Below are positions 28,601-38,607 of a stretch of 64,000 nucleotides of DNA, piece by piece. Source of the DNA: Ensifer sp. PDNC004 (GTDB lineage: Bacteria > Pseudomonadota > Alphaproteobacteria > Rhizobiales > Rhizobiaceae). The first letter of the stretch is position 1. Every line of letters begins with the position of its first letter. Location of the stretch: contig NZ_CP070354.1 of the NCBI RefSeq assembly GCF_016919405.1, forward strand, positions 310,001 through 374,000, written 5' to 3'. Position numbers and translations under genes: made by a program. A model generated the notes under the pieces. It had not been told where the DNA came from. It saw only the letters and a program-made list of their open reading frames with translations, and made no database searches.

Positions 28601-29081
28601 AGGCGGTCGTCTCTTCATCCGCGGCGCCAACGTCATGGCCGGGTATCTTCGCGTCGAGGCGCCCGGCGTGCTCGAGCCGGCGCCCGACGGCTGGCATGAT
28701 ACCGGCGACATCGTCACGGTCGATGAAGACGGCTTCATCGTCATCCGCGGGCGGGCCAAGCGTTTCGCCAAGATCGGCGGCGAGATGGTTTCGCTTGGCG
28801 CTGTTGAAGCGCTGGCGGGCGAGATGTGGCCCGGCCAGTTGACGGTCGTCGTGTCGTTGCCTGATCCCAAGAAGGGTGAGCGTCTGGTCATGCTCACCGA
28901 TGCTCCTGGTGCGACACGTGCCGCTTTCCTCCGCTTCGCCAAAGACAAGGGGGCGATGGACATGATGGTTCCCTCCGACGTGAGGGTGGGTGCCGTACCG
29001 GTGCTCGGGACCGGCAAGGTGGACTTCGTCAGTGCGCAAAGGCTTCTTGCCGAGACGGCAACGACCGAGAACGCCGCCTGA
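25683..29081 (+). CDS. aas: Acyl-[ACP]-phospholipid O-acyltransferase: MFS transporter + PlsC acyltransferase + acyl-ACP synthetase
   Basis: 1132 residues in three parts. Residues 1-415 are an LplT-like MFS carrier starting SRRFAPLFWTQFLSAFNDNF. At about 430-640 is a PlsC domain with NHVSFLDG (His457, Asp462) and FPEGRITVTG. From about 650 it is an adenylate-forming ligase with YTSGSEGTPKGVVLTHRN near 792. The protein would import lysophospholipid, activate fatty acid and re-acylate it at the inner membrane. GGGAG lies 7 nt before GTG 25683, favouring that start over ATG 25698. Such tri-domain fusions are common in alpha-proteobacteria. Confidence 0.9.
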   Translation: MKNNLMTSRRFAPLFWTQFLSAFNDNFLKNTLVFLILATVAADDAGSLVTLAGAVFMAPFLLFSALGGELADKFDKAEVAERLKRWELAAAGVAVVGIAFSSIAVLLVALFLFGAISALFGPVKYGILPDHLERKELPRANAWIEGATFIAILSGTVVAGLAAADGVDPWVFGPMMLGLALACWLSSRYIPRLGAKAPDLVVDRNVLRSTGRLVASLRGDQRLWRTALMAAWFWLAGAIVLSLLPPMVKNHLGGDETAITAYLAVFAVAIGIGSAIAAWMSAGRIVLLPAPVGTLIMALFGLDLAWCVGQAGTVAPAETLSAFFANPYTVRIAIDLAGMAIAGAFLAVPTLAALQAWAQEDQRSRVIGASNVLSAAFITTGGGLVAILQASGMSTPVLFAGLAFANAVAAWVMLRTLPTNAFRDFVSILFRAFLRLEVEGLDNLKKAGRAPIIALNHVSFLDGALALALTEEEPTFAVDYTIAKAWWVKPFLKMCNFLPLDPSKPMATRTLIKTVNNGEPLVIFPEGRITVTGALMKVYDGAAMVADKTGSMVVPVRIDGLEKSYFSRLSSMHVRRRLFPKVKVTILEPVRLSVPQELKGRKRRMAAGAALYQVMSMLMFRTTDTDTTVLEKVIKTAKERGFNKLAVQDPVTGSLTYGKLLTGAAVLGAKFQSLFPNEKALGVLLPNANGAVATILGVMSAGKVPAMLNFTAGAANIISACKAAEVRHVLTSRAFVAQAKLGPVVEELSKTVEIVWLDDLRQTIGLADKLRGLLRKGRPLVRRTADEPAVILYTSGSEGTPKGVVLTHRNILSNAAQAASRIDFHSGDKVFNILPVFHSFGLTAGTVLPLISGVPVYFYPSPLHYRIIPELIYASNATIIFGTDTFLNGYARTAHPYDFRSIRYCFAGAEPVRAATRALYMEKFGVRILEGYGVTEAAPVIALNTPMFNKAGSVGKIMPGMEYRLDAVPGVTEGGRLFIRGANVMAGYLRVEAPGVLEPAPDGWHDTGDIVTVDEDGFIVIRGRAKRFAKIGGEMVSLGAVEALAGEMWPGQLTVVVSLPDPKKGERLVMLTDAPGATRAAFLRFAKDKGAMDMMVPSDVRVGAVPVLGTGKVDFVSAQRLLAETATTENAA

Positions 29082-29093
29082 TAATGTCGAAAA

Positions 29094-29119
29094 GGGAGCC
29101 GGCCTCAGGCCGGCTTCCC
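29094..29119 (-). terminator. Terminator hairpin for the leftward five-gene operon (possibly bidirectional)
   Basis: GGGAGCCGGCC and GGCCGGCTTCCC pair with one bulge around a 3-nt loop that is itself the stop codon of the nitroreductase gene. Read leftward, the stem is followed by TTTT, a proper intrinsic terminator. It separates the operon from the convergent aas gene. Confidence 0.75.
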
Positions 29120-30127
29120 GTCCAGCACGAGATCGCCTGCCGGAAGGCGATACTTCGGAACCGTTGACGGCGCCGGCCCCACGCGCAGCACGTTGATGAC
29201 CCGGTGTCCGGGTGGCAGCGGGAAGCGCTCGCGCAACGCCTGCGCAGCGGATGGCAGGTCGGCAAGCACCGCCATCGGCCAACCGGCGAGACCAAAGCGG
29301 GTGAAGCTCAGCCAGAAACGATAGAAGGCCTGTCCAGAGACGATCGGGCTCTCATTCTCCGGCCGGTGAAACACGAGACAGGCGGCTGCCGTCGTCGTCT
29401 TTTCCGATTCCGCGACGAGCGCTTGGCCAAGCCCCAGGCGGTCGGCAATGTCGAAAAGCGGCGAGGCCAGGACATGTCCCGCCAACGCCCCTTCCAGCCG
29501 TCCCATCTGCAGTGCAGCGAGGTTGAGCCCGTCGGTGGAATAGGCCGGATGCCGGGGGGACAGCCGCATCCATCTTACGAGTTCATCGCGGAACGCGCGT
29601 TCGCGCATGATTGTGAGGCTTGCGCGATCGTTGAGCGACGCAATGAAGGCAAGGTCCTCGTGGCCGCAAGCAAGCCTCACATCGGCCGCCTCAGCGGCCC
29701 AATGCTCGAGCCTCTCGATCTGCTCGGTTGAGGTTGGCGAGAAACGCGCCCGCCATGTGAAGCGCCTCGTGATCCACTCGGAAAGCGCCTGCGGCGCTGC
29801 GACGTCGCCGGTAAGCTCCAGCCGTGCGGCTAACCGGTAGCCAGGTTTCCAATCCCGTAAATTGTCCGTCCAGAGATCATCGATCGCCACACCGATCCCG
29901 CGGGCGGCGAGCGCCATCACCATGCCCTCAAGTGCCGCCCCGCAGGAAAGCCCCATGTCGCGGCTGCTCGGATCGCCGACGCTCAGCTGCCGGGAGAGGT
30001 CGGCTGCGAGCAGGATGCGTCCCGCCTGGTCGAGCGCCCAACGGGCGGGCTGGGTGTTGTGAACGGAAGGGGCGAGGTTGGCTTCGGCCGCGAGAGCGGC
30101 GAGCATGGTGGCATCAACGCGCTTCAT
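29105..30127 (-). CDS. Acg/Rv3131-like nitroreductase family protein
   Basis: 340 residues, longer than simple nitroreductases and matching the Acg-like double-domain group. LAPSVHNTQPARWAL at residues 18-32 is the FMN-phosphate segment typical of this group (SVHNTQPWRF). SEWITRRFTWRARFSPTS resembles the second RRT-like segment. Members bind FMN and may be reductases or flavin sequestering proteins. It is the last gene of the five-gene operon and overlaps the upstream gene by 4 bp. Mycobacterial MoeY (Rv1355c) combines ThiF and nitroreductase domains, so pairing with the ThiF gene here is notable. Confidence 0.82.
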   Translation of the reverse strand: MKRVDATMLAALAAEANLAPSVHNTQPARWALDQAGRILLAADLSRQLSVGDPSSRDMGLSCGAALEGMVMALAARGIGVAIDDLWTDNLRDWKPGYRLAARLELTGDVAAPQALSEWITRRFTWRARFSPTSTEQIERLEHWAAEAADVRLACGHEDLAFIASLNDRASLTIMRERAFRDELVRWMRLSPRHPAYSTDGLNLAALQMGRLEGALAGHVLASPLFDIADRLGLGQALVAESEKTTTAAACLVFHRPENESPIVSGQAFYRFWLSFTRFGLAGWPMAVLADLPSAAQALRERFPLPPGHRVINVLRVGPAPSTVPKYRLPAGDLVLDGKPA

Positions 30128-31230
30128 AGCGTCTTTCCGAAGAGATGCAGACGATGAAGCGGAGTTGCGCCTGCCTTCGCCGCCTGTCTCAGGCTCGCCG
30201 CGTTGACGTCCGCGATCCAGGTGCCGCCGGCGGTTTCGCAGCCGGCACGGCGCATCTCGCCCAGCACATGGGCAAGCAGCAGCGGGTTCAGGCCGCGTCC
30301 CTGATGTTCCGGTTTCACACCCTGGAATATGATCACGGCGCGGCGACGCTTCAGGCGGTGCTTGAGCAGGTGCCAGGGCGCAGTCAGCCCCAGTCGCGAG
30401 CCCATCGCCTTCAGCATCGGATTGACGTCAGGAATGGCGATCACCGCCCCGGCGGGCACGCCGTCCTTTTCCGCGACCGCCGAAATGCGCGGATCCATGA
30501 TCCACTTCATCTCCTTGGCCTGAAACTCGAACTCGGCCCGGCTGACGGGCACGAACATCGGATTGTCGGCGAAGCTCTCGTTGAGGATCAACCGGGAGTC
30601 TTCGAGCCTTCGTTCGAGCGTTGCGCGCCGGATCGGCGAAAAGCGGAACCCGTCGTCGAAAAGAGCGCGCATCTGCGCGCTGGCAAGCAATCCGTCGATC
30701 GCCACGGTGCGAATGTCGATTTCGAAAGTGGTCATCGGGAAACAGGGCGCATAGCCCCGGCTTTCCAGCAGGCGAGGCAGATAGGGCGGTCCCCAAACCT
30801 GGTCGGTATAGGGCGCGTTCTCGAAACCGCCGGTCATGACGCCCACCTGCTGCATGGCCGTCAGGTTGAAGTTTCCAAGGATCTCCCGAAATCCCTTCGC
30901 GTGCGCCCAATCCTCTGCCCGCTCCAGGAGGGCGGCCGCGACCCTTTCGTCATCGACACAGTCGAAGTAACCGAAATAGCCGCGATCAAGCGCGAACTTT
31001 GCGTTCGATGCGCGATGCACATGCGCCGTAATGCGCCCGCGCACGGCACCGCCTTCATGGGCCGTGAAAAAGGCTAAGTCGGCAGCCGTGTCGAAGAGTG
31101 GGTTCGTCTTGGCGGAAAGGAAGCGCTTGAGGTCGCTCAACATCGGCGAGACATAGGGTGTCCGCGCGCCATAGATCTGAAAGGGCGCGGCGAAGAAGGC
31201 GTCGATATCGCCGGTGCGGATCTCAATCAT
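30124..31230 (-). CDS. GNAT-fold acyltransferase, YghO-like
   Basis: 368 residues. The C-terminal part has VKPEHQGRGLNPLLLAHVL, a clear GNAT motif A (acyl-CoA pyrophosphate binding). The N-terminal part has GYFGYFDCVDDERVAAALLE and GFREILGNFNLTAMQQVG, a second GNAT-like half as in YghO-type proteins. The acceptor is unknown. Its start overlaps the upstream membrane gene by 8 bp and its stop overlaps the nitroreductase start by 4 bp. No signal peptide is seen, so it is cytosolic. Confidence 0.75.
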   Translation of the reverse strand: MIEIRTGDIDAFFAAPFQIYGARTPYVSPMLSDLKRFLSAKTNPLFDTAADLAFFTAHEGGAVRGRITAHVHRASNAKFALDRGYFGYFDCVDDERVAAALLERAEDWAHAKGFREILGNFNLTAMQQVGVMTGGFENAPYTDQVWGPPYLPRLLESRGYAPCFPMTTFEIDIRTVAIDGLLASAQMRALFDDGFRFSPIRRATLERRLEDSRLILNESFADNPMFVPVSRAEFEFQAKEMKWIMDPRISAVAEKDGVPAGAVIAIPDVNPMLKAMGSRLGLTAPWHLLKHRLKRRRAVIIFQGVKPEHQGRGLNPLLLAHVLGEMRRAGCETAGGTWIADVNAASLRQAAKAGATPLHRLHLFGKTL

Positions 31231-32422
31231 GAAGCGGGTTTCTTTCGGAGATCAGCATCGCCATGCGCTGGACGACCTTCAATTCGGTTTCTGCACCCGG
31301 CGTGGCGGAGACGGAGGGCATGTTGAGCGCGATCAGCCGGAACGGACGGTTGGACACCAGCATCAGGTGGGTTGCCTCGTATTTTTCGAGCAGCCAGGAC
31401 ATCTGCTCCGCATCCGCTTGAGAAAGGCTCCCCGTTTCAGCAATGCGCAGCAGGGGGCGGGCCGCAAACAGCGCCTTGACCGCGGGCAGGTCGAGGTCGC
31501 AGAGCTCATCTTCGCCAAGCAGAAGGGCGCCGTCGACCAAGGGATGGTTCTGCAGTTCCTTGAGAAAGCCCAGCGTGTCGTCGATGCGGTCCTCGGCCAG
31601 ATGGCGGATCAGGCTTTGCCGCCGTTGCTCCATGCGCAGGCTGATGCTGTCCTTCCAGATCACGCCGAGCAGGGCGGCACTGAGGATGACGCTTGCCGCT
31701 CGTACCAGCGCGGCTGGTTCGAGGCTGTTTTCGACGCCGATGACGAGGGCCGCAAGGAGCGCAACCGAGAGAAGGATGACGAAGGACACCACCGTGTCAC
31801 GGTGCCCGACGGCGCGCTGGCCAAGGCTGATCAGCAACCAGCACAAAAACAGGATGGCGACCCCGCCGAGCCGCACCGGCTGGTCGATGTAGACGGAGCG
31901 GAAGTCCGTCACGAGCAGCGGCAGGATCAGAAGCAGCGAGAGAGCAATGCGGTCGACGGCCTGATTTTCCGCTTTCGACAGGCTGGTCCGATCGCGTGTC
32001 ACGGTCATGTGTCCGGCAAGGGCGAAGGTGACCAACTGGTAGAGGAACAGCAGTGTGACCCGCCAGGGTTCGGCGAACGATGCCGGCAGGAAGGCGAGGA
32101 CGACGAAGGTGGCCGCGCCGCCGGCCGCGATCCACTTCGTTGTTCTCGGCGCGTGCCGCCGCAACAGCCCTTCGGCAAGCAGGACGGTCGAGAGCGGGAC
32201 GAGCCCTGCGGTTATGATCGTCGCGGCCTTAAAGATGAAAAGGTCTGTCCACCAGGCGAGCACCCGGCTCGCCATCAAGGCCGCCAGCACCTGCAGACCG
32301 AAGAGGAACCGACGGTTCAGCGGGCTCTTGGCGTCGAAGCTCCGGATCACGCCGATCAGCACGAGCAGACCGCCCAGCGCTGCCAGCGAAACGAAGCTAT
32401 CGGCAATCAGCGAGGTGTTCAT
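31223..32422 (-). CDS. Polytopic membrane protein with soluble C-terminal domain, function unknown
   Basis: 399 residues. About nine hydrophobic helices fill residues 5-285, for example FVSLAALGGLLVLIGVI, AGLVPLSTVLLAEGLL, FLYQLVTFALAGHM and ILFLCWLLISLG. The last 110 residues are soluble (MEQRRQSLIRHLAEDRIDDT onward) and end before a long AETELKVVQRMAML helix. It looks like the membrane part of a 7TM-type sensor without kinase motifs, but I do not recognise the family. The start ATG overlaps the ThiF stop (ATGA), and an upstream in-frame extension lies inside the ThiF gene. Confidence 0.72.
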   Translation of the reverse strand: MNTSLIADSFVSLAALGGLLVLIGVIRSFDAKSPLNRRFLFGLQVLAALMASRVLAWWTDLFIFKAATIITAGLVPLSTVLLAEGLLRRHAPRTTKWIAAGGAATFVVLAFLPASFAEPWRVTLLFLYQLVTFALAGHMTVTRDRTSLSKAENQAVDRIALSLLLILPLLVTDFRSVYIDQPVRLGGVAILFLCWLLISLGQRAVGHRDTVVSFVILLSVALLAALVIGVENSLEPAALVRAASVILSAALLGVIWKDSISLRMEQRRQSLIRHLAEDRIDDTLGFLKELQNHPLVDGALLLGEDELCDLDLPAVKALFAARPLLRIAETGSLSQADAEQMSWLLEKYEATHLMLVSNRPFRLIALNMPSVSATPGAETELKVVQRMAMLISERNPLHD

Positions 32423-33306
32423 GACGTTGCCGGAGCCGCAAGTCGGGTCAGGTAGCGCCTGACAAGCGGGCGCAGCAGGGCCGCGACGAGCGCATTTCGC
32501 GGTCGCTCGACGCGCCCGGCATGCGGGTTGAAGAACCAGCCGCGGCAATCGGCAGACTGTGGGCGGCCAAGGACCGCATGGATCGCCTCATAGGCCATCA
32601 ATGTGCCCGTGGAGATCACCATCGGCGCGAAAGACATGCGGCTGCGGGTGCCGGCGATCACTTCACCGGCAAGCGACAGGTCGACATGGTGACGGGACGA
32701 CGAATGCACCATCACATGCTCCGCCTCGCGCAGGAACGCCTCGGCCCGCTGGTCCTGCGTCAGCGCGTTCCAGGCGGTGCCGACAGTCGGATAGCCGAGC
32801 CGCTCCTCGGGCATCGGATCCTGCGGCCGCGTCACATAGACGGAGGGCAGCGGCGAGGCGTAGGCGTCGATTACCGTCCGGCCGTGGTCTCGTGACGTGC
32901 GATAAAGCAGCAGGCTGGCGCTGAGATCATCGGTTCCGTTGATGACGACATCCGCTTGCGCAATGATCGCATCGACATGGTCGGTCCAGTCCGGTCCGTA
33001 GACGGTGACATCAAGGCCGGGATTGATCTTGAGGCAAAGGTCGCGGGTCGCCTCCGCCTTCGGCATGCCGATCGTGTCGGCAAAGCAGAAGACCTGTCGG
33101 TTGAGGTTCGAAAGCTCGAAGTCATCGATATCGGCAAGAACCAGCCGACCAATCCCGGCACGTGCTAGCGACTGGATACAGGCGCCGCCCATGCCGCCGG
33201 TTCCACAGACGAAAACTGTCGCCTGGCTCAGGCGCCGTTGTTCCGCTTCGGTGACGAAGCCGATGTTGCGTGTGGTGAAGGTCGCGTAGGAAAATTGGCT
33301 GTTCAT
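32419..33306 (-). CDS. ThiF/MoeB/E1-like adenylating enzyme
   Basis: 295 residues with a Rossmann ATP site GTGGMGG at 35-41. The conserved loop DDFELSNLNRQ at 61-71 carries Asn67 and Arg70, then Lys83 (GMPKAEATRD) and Asp126/127 (GTDD), the residues used for adenylation by MoeB/ThiF/E1. No zinc CxxC pairs are present and no catalytic Cys loop is obvious, so it may activate a carboxylate without forming a thioester. No ThiS/MoaD/ubiquitin-like gene is nearby. It overlaps both neighbours by 4 bp. Not a thiamine or molybdenum-cofactor gene by context. Confidence 0.85.
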   Translation of the reverse strand: MNSQFSYATFTTRNIGFVTEAEQRRLSQATVFVCGTGGMGGACIQSLARAGIGRLVLADIDDFELSNLNRQVFCFADTIGMPKAEATRDLCLKINPGLDVTVYGPDWTDHVDAIIAQADVVINGTDDLSASLLLYRTSRDHGRTVIDAYASPLPSVYVTRPQDPMPEERLGYPTVGTAWNALTQDQRAEAFLREAEHVMVHSSSRHHVDLSLAGEVIAGTRSRMSFAPMVISTGTLMAYEAIHAVLGRPQSADCRGWFFNPHAGRVERPRNALVAALLRPLVRRYLTRLAAPATS

Positions 33307-34247
33307 CGGCTGGGCCTCAAGACGCCCCACTGCCGGCGGCTGTCGGCCCAATGCAACGCCGGCAGCACGAGCCTTTGTACGAGGATAACGGTACTTGCAA
33401 CGGCAAGGCGGCCGAGCGCGTTGCGCGGCACGCTTTCCATGAGGTAGCGCTGCGCCGCATTGAGGTCCAACTGTCCGATCTGCAGCAGGTCGTCACCGCG
33501 CTCGTAGTCGAGTTCGGCGGCGCAGAAGTCGTTGTACTCCGCCTTGCGGTGTTTCGGTGCCGCCTCGAACGTCTTCCTCAGGTTGTCGGAACCGCCGGTA
33601 TAGGCATTGGTGATGACGAAGCGATCGGCATCGAAACCGGCGTCAGGGCCGACTCCGAACACGTGGCGATGCGATTCCATGATAGCCGTGGCGATCAGCT
33701 GCTGGCGCAGCGATCTGCGTGCACCGCGGGTGGGTGCGGGAAAGACGCCGCTGAAGGTTTCGGCCACCATGCCGGCAACGGCCGGCACCTGGGTGACGTT
33801 TGAAATCCAGAGCGGGCGAAGCTGGTTGCGCAGAAAGAGAAGGAAACAGGTGAGGCCGTAGAGGATCCAGGAAAGTCCCTGGCTGCGAACCGCCGGATCG
33901 ATCATCACAAGCCCCAGATGGAGGACTTCGACCGGTTTGCCGGAGAGAGAGACCTGGAGGACGGGCAGTGCATTGAAGGCAACCGGCTCGCCGTCGGAAA
34001 CCCGATAGACGAGCGTGACGATCGTTCGGGCGAGCGCATCGTCACGCTCGGAGAAGATGCCGTAGTCGAGCTCCCCGTCGGGAACCGATCGTTGCGCGAC
34101 TTTTCGCAGTTCCTGCCGCAGCCTGGCGACCTCGCGCTCGTTCATCCATAGCCCGGGAGCCTCCACGATCCGTGCGCGGAAGTCTGGCGATGTCTTGAAT
34201 GAAAGATCGAGGCGCTTCTTCAGAACGACCGATATCAGATTGTACAA
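33303..34247 (-). CDS. GNAT-like protein of unknown function, first gene of the ThiF operon
   Basis: About 314 residues. LHLGLVMIDPAVRSQGLSWILYG at about residues 109-131 follows the GNAT motif A layout (beta strand, then RxxGL loop and helix). The segment RQQLIATAIMESHRHVFGVG and ALDYERGDDLL-like C-terminal helices are not familiar. The open frame begins at TTG 34247 without a good ribosome site; ATG 34145 is an alternative but would remove a conserved-looking N-terminus. The stop overlaps the ThiF start by 4 bp, so it is translationally coupled to it. Confidence 0.65.
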   Translation of the reverse strand: MYNLISVVLKKRLDLSFKTSPDFRARIVEAPGLWMNEREVARLRQELRKVAQRSVPDGELDYGIFSERDDALARTIVTLVYRVSDGEPVAFNALPVLQVSLSGKPVEVLHLGLVMIDPAVRSQGLSWILYGLTCFLLFLRNQLRPLWISNVTQVPAVAGMVAETFSGVFPAPTRGARRSLRQQLIATAIMESHRHVFGVGPDAGFDADRFVITNAYTGGSDNLRKTFEAAPKHRKAEYNDFCAAELDYERGDDLLQIGQLDLNAAQRYLMESVPRNALGRLAVASTVILVQRLVLPALHWADSRRQWGVLRPSR

Positions 34248-34409
34248 TGTCCCGTGTCCGCAGCTTCAATTCCGGAATGGAGCCTTCTGCAAGCTTCGGT
34301 CGCATCCTTGCCGAAGAGGACAAACATTTGGTTTAATTCCCGGAAGAGATGTCGGGGCGAGAGCATTCCCGCTCCCGCCCGTCTGATCCTGCTCGGGTGT
34401 CAGGCGCCT

Positions 34410-36457
<2,048 letters not shown>

Positions 36458-36506
36458 CGCGCCAAGCGCTGGGGTGCGCACGCTTTTAGCGACCGCGAAG
36501 GGGCGA

Positions 36507-36531
36507 GGGAGCCGGGCAGAGCGCGGCTCCC
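36507..36531. terminator. Hairpin between convergent lysR and binding-protein genes
   Basis: GGGAGCCG and CGGCTCCC form an 8-bp stem over a 9-nt loop in the 92-bp convergent gap. It could end either transcript, but no T-tract is present on the + strand. Confidence 0.4.
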
Positions 36532-36549
36532 CGTTGGTCCGTAGCGATA

Positions 36550-37503
36550 TCAGGGCTGGTAATCGGCCGGGGCGATGATCTTGCTGAAATCGTAGGTGGC
36601 GACCTTCTCGCGGGTCACCAGCAAAGCGGGGGCTTCGATGCGGCCCAGCACCTTGCCGCCTTCGATCGCGGCCGTCGCCTCGCGCATGGCATCGCGTCCC
36701 ATCGACACTGCCGGCTGCAGGGACGCGCAAGTGAGCGTGCCGTTTTCAAGGGCGGCGCGCGCCTCGTCGTTGAGGTTCGAGGTCGAGACCTTGATCTTGT
36801 CGGTCGCCCCGGCCTGTGTCAGCGACTTGATCGACTCCACAGCCATGGTGTCGGCTGCGGTGAAGATGCCGTGGATATCCGGGTGGCTCTTGGTCCAGTC
36901 GGCCGCCGCGATGCCCGCATCCTTGGTACCGCCAGCCTTCTCGGCGACGATCTTGATGTCGGGGAAATCGGCTTCCATCGTGTTCTTGAAGCCGGTGACG
37001 CGGAGCTTTGCCCAGATCTCGTCCGGTCCGGCAAAGAGGCCGACTTCACCCTTGCCGCCGATGGCGCGGCCAAGGCAGATGCCCTGCAGGCGGCCCATGC
37101 CGATGTTGTCTGCGCCGACAAAGGATGTCAGCCGGTCCGATTTCGGCGGGACGGAGAGGGCGATGACCGGAATGCCCTTGTCGATCGCTTCTTCGACGGC
37201 CGGTCCGACGGCCGCGGCATCGGCGGCGCCGATGATGATGGCAGCGACCTTTTTGTCGATGAAGTCGCGGATCTGCTTGATCTGGACGTCGGCGGTGTCC
37301 TTGGCGTCGCCCTTGATGATGGCGTAGCCCTTTTCCTTGCCCGCAGTTTCGACGCCGTAGAGGCCTGCCTTCCAGAACGGCGAGCCGAAATAGGGGACGG
37401 TGACGCCGATGGTCTTTTGCGCCTCCGCGAACGCCGGGGCCCCAAGCGCGCTCGAAGCGGCCAGCGCCAGCGCCAATGTCATGTACCGTGCAGTCTTGCC
37501 CAT
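36550..37503 (-). CDS. Periplasmic sugar-type ABC substrate-binding protein (RbsB family), orphan
   Basis: 317 residues with a signal peptide ending at PAFAEA (about residue 25). KTIGVTVPYFGSPFWKAGLY opens a Peripla_BP_4 fold. IGAADAAAVGPAVEEAIDKG and TAADTMAVESIKSL are internal family landmarks. The start ATG 37503 follows GGAGGAG. No permease or ATPase of the ribose type lies nearby, so it either borrows a distant transporter or serves as a sensor. The promoter carries a TGTATGCA box and an 18-bp palindrome. Confidence 0.88.
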   Translation of the reverse strand: MGKTARYMTLALALAASSALGAPAFAEAQKTIGVTVPYFGSPFWKAGLYGVETAGKEKGYAIIKGDAKDTADVQIKQIRDFIDKKVAAIIIGAADAAAVGPAVEEAIDKGIPVIALSVPPKSDRLTSFVGADNIGMGRLQGICLGRAIGGKGEVGLFAGPDEIWAKLRVTGFKNTMEADFPDIKIVAEKAGGTKDAGIAAADWTKSHPDIHGIFTAADTMAVESIKSLTQAGATDKIKVSTSNLNDEARAALENGTLTCASLQPAVSMGRDAMREATAAIEGGKVLGRIEAPALLVTREKVATYDFSKIIAPADYQP

Positions 37504-37884
37504 GTTTTCTCCTCCAGAACTAGGGTCGTGAACTCGGTCGGTCAGACGGCAATACCAGAAATTGGTATTCATTACGGTAAATATGTATGCACAGATTTAA
37601 TATGGAATGCAAACTTATAAGTTTGCGCACCAGACTGCATGCGCCTCTGCGCCATAATTCGAAAAGAGCGGAAGGGAACGGCGGGATCGCTTGGGTCCAT
37701 GCCGGAGCCAAGGGATCGGGATGTGGCGCCCATGGGGGCACGCGGGGAAATGCTGCGCTGTGAGATTTCGGACCGGGAACGCGGGCGCGCAGAAGCGACG
37801 CCCGACCGAGTTTTCGTGTCGGGCGCGCCTATAATCTACGCGGTGAAATTGGTTCGACGGCAGGCCGCGTCGAAGACGTCGGCG
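37504..37884. other. 381-bp non-coding region between binding-protein gene and gntR
   Basis: The part near 37504-37630 is AT-rich and regulatory (see the palindrome entry). The rest, up to the gntR stop at 37885, shows no convincing gene: short open frames there look like shadows and have no ribosome sites. Confidence 0.55.
37584..37626. promoter_or_regulatory. TGTATGCA box and 18-bp perfect palindrome upstream of the orphan binding protein
   Basis: TGTATGCA lies at 37584-37591. At 37609-37626 is GCAAACTTATAAGTTTGC, a perfect 18-bp palindrome. Both sit 80-125 bp upstream of the ATG in an AT-rich tract. The octamer recurs at 40115, 40135 and 44062. The palindrome is likely an operator; whether the nearby FCD-GntR binds either element is inferred. 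Confidence 0.55.
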
Positions 37885-38532
37885 TTACTTCGCGGCTTCG
37901 GTGAAGCGGCGCATGACGCCGGCGCTCAGGCGGGCGTTGTGTTCCGAAAGCGCCGCATAGGCGCCGCCGGCGTCGTTGGCCCTGATCGCGTCGACGATCT
38001 TCTGGTGTTCGTCGAGCGACTGCTGCAGGCGGATATCGGCCGGGCCGGCCTGGTGCTGGCGGAACGGCGCGAGCCGCGCGCGGAGGTCGACCGCCATGGC
38101 GGCGATCGTCTGGTTGTGGGCGCCGCGGCAGATCGCATCGTGGAACTTGCGGTTGATGTCGCGTGCGCCTTCGATGTCCTGGTTTGCCACGCAGTCGGCA
38201 TAGAGGCGGTGCAATTCATAGAGCTGCTCGCGTTCCATGGCCGTCATGCGTTGCGCGGCAAGCCGCCCGCAGGATGCCTCGATCTCGCATTCGGCCTCCA
38301 GCATGTCGGCCATCTGCTCGACATCGATGCGGGCGACGATGCCGCCGCGACGCGGGTTCATTTCGATCAATCCGCGCGCGCCAAGCTCACGCATCGCTTC
38401 GCGAACGGGCGTCCGCGACACGCCGAACTTCTCGGCGATCGTCTTTTCTTCGAGCTTTTGCCCAGGCACCATCACGCCCTTGGCGATCTCGTCGGCAAGT
38501 TGCTGGTAGATCTGGGAGGCAATCGTTGTCAT
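37885..38532 (-). CDS. GntR family regulator with FCD domain
   Basis: 215 residues. LEEKTIAEKFGVSRTPVREA followed by MRELGARGLIEMNPRRGG is a FadR-type winged helix. The FCD domain has NRKFHDAICRGAHN and LDEHQKIVDAIRAND with the His/Asp metal set. It lies in the middle of the catabolic cluster between the binding-protein and dehydrogenase genes, and is the best candidate to read the TGTATGCA boxes. Confidence 0.9.
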   Translation of the reverse strand: MTTIASQIYQQLADEIAKGVMVPGQKLEEKTIAEKFGVSRTPVREAMRELGARGLIEMNPRRGGIVARIDVEQMADMLEAECEIEASCGRLAAQRMTAMEREQLYELHRLYADCVANQDIEGARDINRKFHDAICRGAHNQTIAAMAVDLRARLAPFRQHQAGPADIRLQQSLDEHQKIVDAIRANDAGGAYAALSEHNARLSAGVMRRFTEAAK

Positions 38533-38607
38533 GCGTGCAGCTTTCCTGTCTTCACGACGCAGTCAAGGCCGCTACGGCCAGGAATCGGTTTAATGACCGC
38601 ATCCAAT

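Noticed and set aside
27189..29282. Long minus-strand open frame opposite the aas gene
   Set aside because: The opposite strand encodes a clear three-domain acyltransferase/synthetase; this is a shadow frame.
30145..31077. Plus-strand frame opposite the YghO-like gene
   Set aside because: The minus-strand gene has GNAT motifs and tight overlaps with neighbours; the plus frame has none.
32419..33306. Assigning the ThiF-like gene to thiamine or molybdopterin synthesis
   Set aside because: No thiS, thiG, moaD, moaE or moeA gene is near, and zinc cysteines are absent.
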